The notes under the pieces are model-generated. The model ran no database searches. It was given only the letters and a program-made list of their open reading frames with translations, and was not told the DNA's origin. Made by a program: the position numbers and the translations under genes. Shown piece by piece: positions 47,901-56,900 of a stretch of DNA of 64,000 nt. This stretch comes from Rhabdophis nuchalis. Its lineage: Eukaryota; Chordata; Lepidosauria; Squamata; Natricidae. Location: NCBI GenBank assembly GCA_039707465.1, contig CM077644.1:221669962-221733961 (forward strand), read 5' to 3'. How positions within the stretch are numbered: the first letter of the stretch is position 1; each line of letters begins with the position of its first letter.

Positions 47901-50900
47901 CTTCATTTCTACTGATATGACATTTCTTAATTACAGCTGGAAGGTTAAATGTAATTAGTAAGGAAGTAAAACTTGTATGAGCAGCCCCCTTGAGGAATCC
48001 TGATCTTAATTTATCCAAGTAGCTCATGGGGATATAGAGGGCAAGCAGAATAACAAATGAATAATGTTGGTGCATTTAGATAAATGACACGGCTCATGAA
48101 AACAGAGAGTTTAGCTGCTGCCTTCTGTTAAATTAATAAAGAACAGCCTTATATCAATTAGATTAATAAAGAACAGCCTTATATCAATTTATATTTCACC
48201 AGCTGTATTTATTTCAGTACATTCGATGTATGAAAGGTACCACCTACTGAACAAGAAATAGTTTCTGTATTCCACTTTGGAATTCAGTTGCTTTAGTGTT
48301 TCTCGCCCTCAGCATCTTTAAGATGTGTAGGCATCAACTTCCAGAATTCTCCAGCCAGCAATATACTGAATTCTAGGAATTGAAGTCCACGCATTTAAAG
48401 TTGCTGAAGCTGAGAGACACTTGGGTACTTCACCATCTTTCTTCTATCCTATGCATGTTTTTTTTTTTTAAATCTGGCATGTTGCATAGGTAGAGTAAAG
48501 CCGGAATGGCTTTATTCGACAGATACAATTTAGAAATGCAGACACTTATTTATTTTTATGTATTAAATTTGTATGCCTCCCATCTTGCCCAGAGGTGACT
48601 ATTATTTACTTTCCTACTCCCTGTGGTATCCACCCCTCTCCATGACAAAGAGATTAATATACATCACCTGAGTAACCAAAAGATATGCTTGACAATGGAC
48701 TAAGGTAAATACCACTTCCAAACATTGCACCATGGAGCTGAAAGTTGAAATAAACAAAAAGCTAGTAAATTCTTCATTGAATTCTTCATACACTTACAGA
48801 ATTCTTCAGTAACTTCTTCATACATTCATGTACCATGACCCAATTTTCTTCAGGAATGTGGTTCTTACACTAAACTAAGACCAGTTTTGGCTGGTGGATA
48901 TATTTGAATTTACAAAAGGCTTGCTATGTTGGCTACGGCCAATCACAAAGCCTCCACTTATCAGAAAGAAGGATGTTGAGGGGCTACTCAAACACACACA
49001 TACACATACCATCTGACATCTCAACATGTTCTTTATCGCCTCAACTTTTACAGCACAAGTTGCTGGAAATGTTGGTTACTCTATATATTATTTGTTGAAT
49101 GTGTTTCTACTTTACGATAGTATGTTGAAATGTTAAGAAATTATGTTTTAGTGATTTGCACTTTCGTCTGATTATACTGAATTGCCTAAAAATATTGATG
49201 AAAGAAATAAATAATAGAAGAATGCGGAGACCATTTTTACTTAGTCTTCTGTTACTTTTCCAGATGGTTCTCTAATCCATAAAGAAACTCAAGACAGCGA
49301 AAAGAATATCAGTTCGGTTCCTGGTAAGTTGTGCTTCTGTTAGTATGAGCAAATTCAAAGATTCCAGGTAATAATAACAGTGATGAGAATGCCAACCTGA
49401 TAGTCATCTTTTCAAATCTTTGATATTCTACGAAACTGTAGTTATGTAGGAGAAGATCAGGCTGAGCACAAGGGAGGGGTCAAATGTGTCATCAGTCACG
49501 AGTCTCTTTGCACCCACAAGAGAGATAGCTAAGTCCCGCCCACCTTAAATTCCTTCTATTATTATCTCCCGCTAATTTCCCTTGGCCGTTAGTAGTTTAG
49601 ATTCTTGTAGGGAGCTTAAACTTACAATTAATCTTTATACCCATTTGAACTGCCTGGATCTTCTGATTTTCCTGGAGCTTGATAGGTTAAGCCTCTATGC
49701 CTTTCAAAATACGTTTATATATTTGCTACTTCTTCTCACTTCCTTACCTGCAGCCTTGTATTGGAAGCAACCACTAAGCCATTCCTCAGGATCGAGTGCC
49801 AGTTTTCAATGTGCGATCCACTTAAATACAAAAGACAAGACAAGCAGAAATCAAAGTAAGGAAAGCAGTATAATTTAAAAGCACTACCAATGAAATTAGA
49901 ATGGATCTGTGTTGCTATCTGTTACGCTTGGTGAGACAAGGTTTCAATGATATCTTTATTTCTATTTTTTTAATACTTACTGAAATGCAAAGGTACTTCC
50001 ATAAAGAGTTTTAGCAGCTCTGAAATTGGACTCTTTGGCTGGTGGACTGCTGAGCAGAAGAAACTGGTGTGGGGTGTGCATAAATTTCAATTGCTATACA
50101 GGAACAAAAGCAGAAGAGGGAAGTTTTTTTATCCATAACAGTTTTGACATTCTCGCGTACTTGTGTTTTTTTTTGTTTTGTTATTTTGTGGTTCAGGACA
50201 CAGAAGAATGGATTTAGATCAAAGGTAGGCAGATTACTAAAAACGGAACATTTCAGTTTTTAGAAAAACTTTGACAGTGGAACCAATCACAGACAGAGTG
50301 GGTTAGAAAGCCCCTCTCCCTGGGCATGTTCAAAAAGGCATCTCCCTTGGACATTTAATTGAATCCTACACTGAGCAAGGGATTTGCCTAAGCAGCCACC
50401 CCCAACTCTAATTCTATGATAGTAAGAGATTGGATAATCATTTGTCTGAAATGCTACAGGGCAGGGATGGCAAACCTCCAAGGTCCCTTCCAACTCTGTT
50501 ATTCTCTTCTCTTCATTAGACACAGACTTTGTTATGCCAAGGCCAAACTGTGTAAAAAATTAGTTTTGAAAACTACACAATCTTAAATTGGAATTTGATC
50601 TTGAAAAAATAAAGAGTTAATCCTTCCTATAGCCAATACATTTGCCTGAACTCTTGACTCTGCACATATACTGTTTCTTCCAAAGGATCAAGATACTATC
50701 AATATTAATAAAATGCAAATTTTAAGTATGGGGCTAAAAATGGAAACTGTTTTCAAACCAATAAGAGATGCTAATGGTTCTAAACAGATTGCAGCTAAAA
50801 ATCAGAAAGTTTTTTTCTTATATGTGATCATACTAACCTGGTTGTTCCAACAGAATGTATGTATGTATGTATGTATGTATGTATGTATGTATGTATGTAT

Positions 50901-53900
50901 GTATGTATGTATGCATGCATGCATGCATGCATGCATGCATGATGTTATAGAACCTGGTGACAAAACACTCACAGGAAAACCATGAGAACAATGAATCCAA
51001 TTGGTTGAGCTACAATCTAAGAATGCTTCTGAGGACTCAAATAGATTCAGAAGTTCCAGTTTAGATAAATATTTGGGAAAAGAAATGCCTCAACATTGAG
51101 AAAAAATGATATGGTTTCATTGATGGTCAATAATTATACTATTTTTTTTGTCTGTCTTAGTTTACAATGTATAATTTATACTGGTTTTATTACTTTGTAC
51201 CAACTGCATATATCCTGTGTTGTAAATCATAGTGAAAGATTGCTGCAAATAATCAAATGATTATGGCTGTTAAGGTATAAAGGTCTTCCTTGGAACATAT
51301 CAAGTTTTCCAGAGTTTTCTAAACTTTTCTTGTTCTTTTCTAGAAATAACTTTGGATATTTCTATTTGGCTATTAAGAGTTTTCCCCAGTGTTAGTACCT
51401 CTTTCTGAAAATTTTGCAAAAGCAAGATTTATCTGTGGATGGAAGGCTGTAATGGCATATCTAATTGAGATTGGGATGTTAAGACATATTTTTCTAGACT
51501 TAAAGGGTTTCTTATGTCAAACAGTTCATTCTTAAAATTTGATATCATTGATATATTCAGCCAATCTTAATCCATATATAATCAAAGACTGAGCCAATCG
51601 TATATTAGATAATCCAGCAGCACTGAAACACAGAAAAAGTTAAGAATGTAAATCCTTACAATTGTTTGTAGGGAAATTTGCTTTCTTTAAAAAAGCATAC
51701 TATCCTAATTTTAACCATCTTTCTTAAATCTAAGAAATATGCATCAGTTTCAGCCTGATGATCTCCAATTACCTCCAGCTAATGAATAGAACCACTATGG
51801 AATAGTTGCATTTTTTAAAAGGTAAAGGCACAGAAAAGCAAAATCTACTGGTTGATAAACTAAAACTCGTATTCTTCCAAAATCCAACTTGTTCTTAACA
51901 TTAAACTTACCCTGTTCACAGGTAGCTTCACAATATGTGATCTATTACTGGAAATAACCCTGAAATAAGAGAATATGTGAAACAAAATAAATCACAGTTT
52001 TTCATGCTAGCCCTGAACACCAAAAAAGTATGGTTGGGAGTCTTTATTCCATTTTCCTTGTGTTTATATATAGAAGCTTAACTATTATAAGGTATATTTT
52101 GTCCCCCATGGTAAGCCTAGTTATTTGTATCAAGTAAAAAATGAGTTTAGCAAAACTATAGTCACAAAATAAAATGTACCATTGAATTCAAGGAACCTAT
52201 CTTAGAATTCAAAATAAAATGTACTCTGTACTCTACTGAATTCAAGGAATCTATGTCATTTTAATTATTTCTAATCAATATTTACAAAGGATGGGCACAA
52301 ACCATCTTCAATTAGCTGAGTGTAAATTTGATCCTTTCTGTCCATCCCTATCCAAGACATGATGTTATGAATTTTGAAACCCTATTTTGTGTTACAATGC
52401 CCACATGACCCCAGTCCTTCATACAGGCAAGGATGCTAAATTTAGAAGTTGTACATGATTTTCCAATTACATCATATAATATTATAAAGCATTGGGTTGA
52501 TACTTACTGTCTTAGATAGGAAGAACAAATTTGTTCTTCAGCTTAAGGAAATTGTACATCATGTTAACAAGGTATATAAGATAACTAGAGCCATATCATC
52601 ATATTTCAAAAGTACTCTGAATGTATTAAATAGATGGCATATAAATTTATGTAAAATCTTTACCACTGTAGTAGAGGATGCGCAAGTGAGTCGTGTTTGT
52701 CCATCTGCTTCTTTATTTCTAAATAAGGTGCCTATGAAATAATAATAGTACAATGATCAGCTAAGAGATATGCTGCAACTAGATTCAAACCAGTGTTGAT
52801 TCTGGTAATTCTACTAATCCATGAAACTGTAGATCAGTTTAGCAAGTCACCTAAAGAAAAAGCTATCACTTTAATGAAGTCTCCTTTGGGTCAAGCTCAG
52901 CTTCAAGTGACCCCATAGGCATATTCAGGTAATTTCTTTGGTAATAACAAAAAATAAATCAATAAATGGATTGTCACTGTCACCTTCTGGAGGTTTTTCT
53001 GGCTTCTTAAAGATTTTTTGGTAATTTCCCATTCAAATACTACTGTATTTTTCGGAGTTTAAGACGCACCTTTTCCCCTAAAAAAGAGGGTGAAAATCTG
53101 GGTGCATCTTATACACCGAATATAACATTTTTCTCCTCCCAAAACCCTGCCCCTTTCACCAAAATGGCCGTGCATTGCCTTTAGGAGGCTTTCAGAGTTT
53201 TCCTGGGGCCTGGGGAGGGCAGAAATGAGCGAAAAATGGGCCATTGTTTGCTTAATTTTGCTCCCCAGTCCCTAGGAGCACTTTATAAGCCTCCTAAAGG
53301 CTATGCATACCTTTTTTTGACAAAAAAACGGGTCAATTTTTGCAAAAAATGGGCCGGTTTTTGCTCGCCTTGGGGGAGGGCCACCCCTTAGGAACACTCT
53401 ACAATCCTCCTAAAGGCTATGCATGTCCTTTTTTAAAAAACAAAAAACAAAAATGGGCCCGTTTTCACAAAAAACAGGCCGCTTTGGGAGGTCTGTAGAG
53501 TGCAGAAACTTTTTTTTTTTAATGCGATGCATGGAGGGCTTGGGAGCCCAGAACAGGCTCATTTTTGGCAAAAACAGCCCATGCGGAACACTGCAGAATG
53601 CTTCTGGGGTCCGGGGAGGGCAAAAATGTGACGCACGGAGGCCAAAAAATATTCTTTCCTTGTTTTCCTCCTGTAAATTTAGATACGTCTTATAGTCCGA
53701 AAATTACAGTCCGAAAACTCTAGAACAGTAGCACATTTTGTTATAAAACTGCATCCTGTCACTGGTTTCTGGGATTCTTTCCCAACTATCTCTTACATTT
53801 GTTATCTAGTACAGCCTGTTCTCTGTAGATATTTTAAGAATTTTTTTTGAACCTGCTTATGTTATCCTTATGTTTCAGTGGTCCCCTAAGCCAGGGTCCC

Positions 53901-56900
53901 CAAACCCCGGGACTGTGGTCCAGTACCAGGCTTTGGCCTTATTGAAACCTGCCGGCAGGTAAGCACATGCGCATAAAGCTCCACTTGTGTGAGTGGAAAG
54001 TGCTTGCACGCGTGCATGAAGCTCCACTCGCGCGAATGGAGCTTCGCACACTAGTGCCTTCCCTTTGCACGAGTTGAGTTTTGCACAGAAGCACAAATGC
54101 CCTCTGCTCGTGCCCTCCACTCACATGACAGAAGTTTCATGCACAAACACAAGTGCTTGGTGCTCGTGCGAGTGGAGCTTTTGAGTTGAAATTTGACCTT
54201 CACTGTGCCTCTTAGGAGTATAAGTCATTTACCCACAAACGTCATTGAAATATTACTTCATTTTAAAAAATCACGTTCTTGAATGCAACAATGATTGAAA
54301 ATTCTCTTTGAGAAGCCCATTATAGCGATTTGTTTGCAGTTATACCCTATGACTTTCTCACTTTAGCAGTCCCTGTAAGGACACCACATTTTACAGTTTA
54401 ACTGACTGATATCCCTTCACAAAAGCTTTAATAAACAAGTAGAGATACTACTGATAGTAAACAAAGCATGTTTAAAGAGAAACATTTGATGAAATTAATG
54501 TTGGCAAGACTGTAATGTTTGCCATAAATAATACACCTTATGTTTTCATGAGGACAAGGTTGCATGTTCTCAACTCTACTCTTCCTCCTAAGTGGCCAAG
54601 AGGTCAGAGGTTTTTGCTTTCTATTTTATTGTAAAGACTTCTTTTTTAAATACAAACTGGGAAGAATAATTGTTTCTGTAAGCAATGGTTAAACCAGTGG
54701 TGGGTTCCTACCAGTTCAGACCTGTTTGGTTGAACTGGTAGTGGTTTGGTGGCCTGGGTCATTGGAACCAGCAGAAACTCAGGCCTGCCACGCTCCCAAA
54801 TTGGTTCCCCGGTTGGTGCCATTGGCACCACCATCTTGTTTTTCAGTTCTGTGCATATGCAGAACAATTTTATTGTATTGTGCATGCACGCACAGCGTGC
54901 ATCAAGCGCGCACAGACAAGGCCGAACTGGCAGTAGTGTTGGCCAGAACCCACCCCTGGGTTAAACATAGCTTGCTTGATCCTGGCTTATTTCCAAAGTA
55001 GCATCCCCATTCCTCTGTTAAAATTGTTAAAATCCTCTGTTAAAATTGTTGTCTACAATTAAGGGGTTTTTAGGGATAGTTTTATCTTTTATAGAGGTTT
55101 TTAGCGCAGGATATGTTTAATTTGATTTTAACTTTGTACTCTGTTTATGTCAATTGTTTTTAATTTCCCTGTGCCCCGCCTCGAGTCCCTTCGGGGAGAG
55201 AGAGCGGGTTATAAATAAAATTTGATTTGATTTGATTTGACAATTAATATCCTGAGAATCCTTGGTTAGTTTAAGATCACTTGTTGATTATCTCTTTGTC
55301 CTATCTGTGCTGAAACAAGAAAGAGATGCTGGAGGTTGCTCATAAATATGAGCTAAAGCCATCATTGAACTTTAAGATAAATTGGCCCATTGTGGAGACT
55401 ATTCACAGCAATTTTATGTAGAATGCTTCCCAAGCAGCTAATATATACTTCTTAAAAACTGGTGCCAAAACACAATGATCAATAAAATACAATAGGTTCT
55501 ATAAAGGTATACATCTTTGTAAGTCTCACCAATAATGCTATCTCAAAATCTTCTAAAATGCTATTTAGTGTGTCCCTGAACAGGGTAAACTGGAGAATGG
55601 GGAGATAGAGAGAGAAGATAAATTTCTATCACATTGGGAAGAAGAATTTTCTGACATAGCTTCTGTATTACCAGTAGAACTTATAAAGTTTCTTCTTGTT
55701 CCAACTCAAATATTCTGTTCATGGAATGTGCGTCTTCTTCTAATTTTCACAATATTGTCCATCCCAGTGGTGGGTTCCGGATCCCGGTGCAACCGGTACG
55801 GTGCAACGGGGCCCGGCATCCACCACATGACCGCACGTAGTGCGCATGCACACACGCACACCACATGCATACACCCTTATCTCCTGCAATGCCTCCGTGA
55901 TGCTCCAGCTGTTCGACGGAGTATCGCGCAGGCTCCGTACGCCTTGTGCACGGAAGTGCTCAAATACAGGTAAGGAGGACAGGTGTGCCCTCCAGAGCAC
56001 TGAACAGGAATGGTACCTGGTGCTCCCGGTAGGCACCGCTATGCCTATACCGAGGCGTATCGCCTGTAACCCACCACTGGTCCATCCCCTTGCAGCTCCT
56101 GAGGTGAAAGCTACTGTATCCAGAAGGGTGCATTTTTAGGGACCTGGGGTTTACCATGACAAGAAGGGCCGATAAATCTGCACATTCACAGATATGTATT
56201 GTGACCCAATTTTAAACCTTGAGTGAATGTCACCACATTTTAGTACATCATTTTGACTGCCCAATCTGAAGAGACACATCAAATTTAGCTTCAGCAGAAC
56301 TTTCGGTAGAGTCACAATATAGCCCTCTTTCATCTCCAAATGTTCTCCTGTTTCACTTAAGTGAACAAGCTTCTACTTGTAAAACCATCAGTGTCATTGC
56401 AGCAGATTGTCACAAATCTGTATTTTTCCCTTGGCAATTTGCTTTGGCTTGTTCCTAAGAATGCACACGAATAAAGAAATGAACGCACAAAAATACAGCA
56501 AGGGGCTGCTGGCCAGTGCTGTATTCCCCAGACAGCGGAACAATCTATTTACTCACAGGCAGTCCTGCCCCTATTTCTGAATGAAAATTTTCTTGTAATG
56601 GCAGATGACAACATTCAAGCTTGATCTGTCCATGTTGTGGTTCACTGATTTAATCTTGCAACTTGTTATCTACACAAAGATTATTTTGATAGGCTTTCCT
56701 TGCAGGACTCTAGTAGAACAATAACCACACAATGCTAAAATCTAATCAACAGATGTATCATGTAACTTTAGTGCACAACAATTCACTTACTTATTTATTT
56801 TGCCTACCTGCGTCATTTCTCTTATGGAAGTAATGCTATCCAGTGCTTTCATGACCCGGTCATAATTCTTCTTCTATGGTGAAAGAAATGAAAGATTATG

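Noticed and set aside
49287..49347. Plus-strand segment with acceptor-like ttttccag and donor-like ggtaagt, open in one frame
   Set aside because: Its apparent partner exon at 49748 is the antisense of a real PARP8 exon on the minus strand, so the plus-strand gene model collapses.
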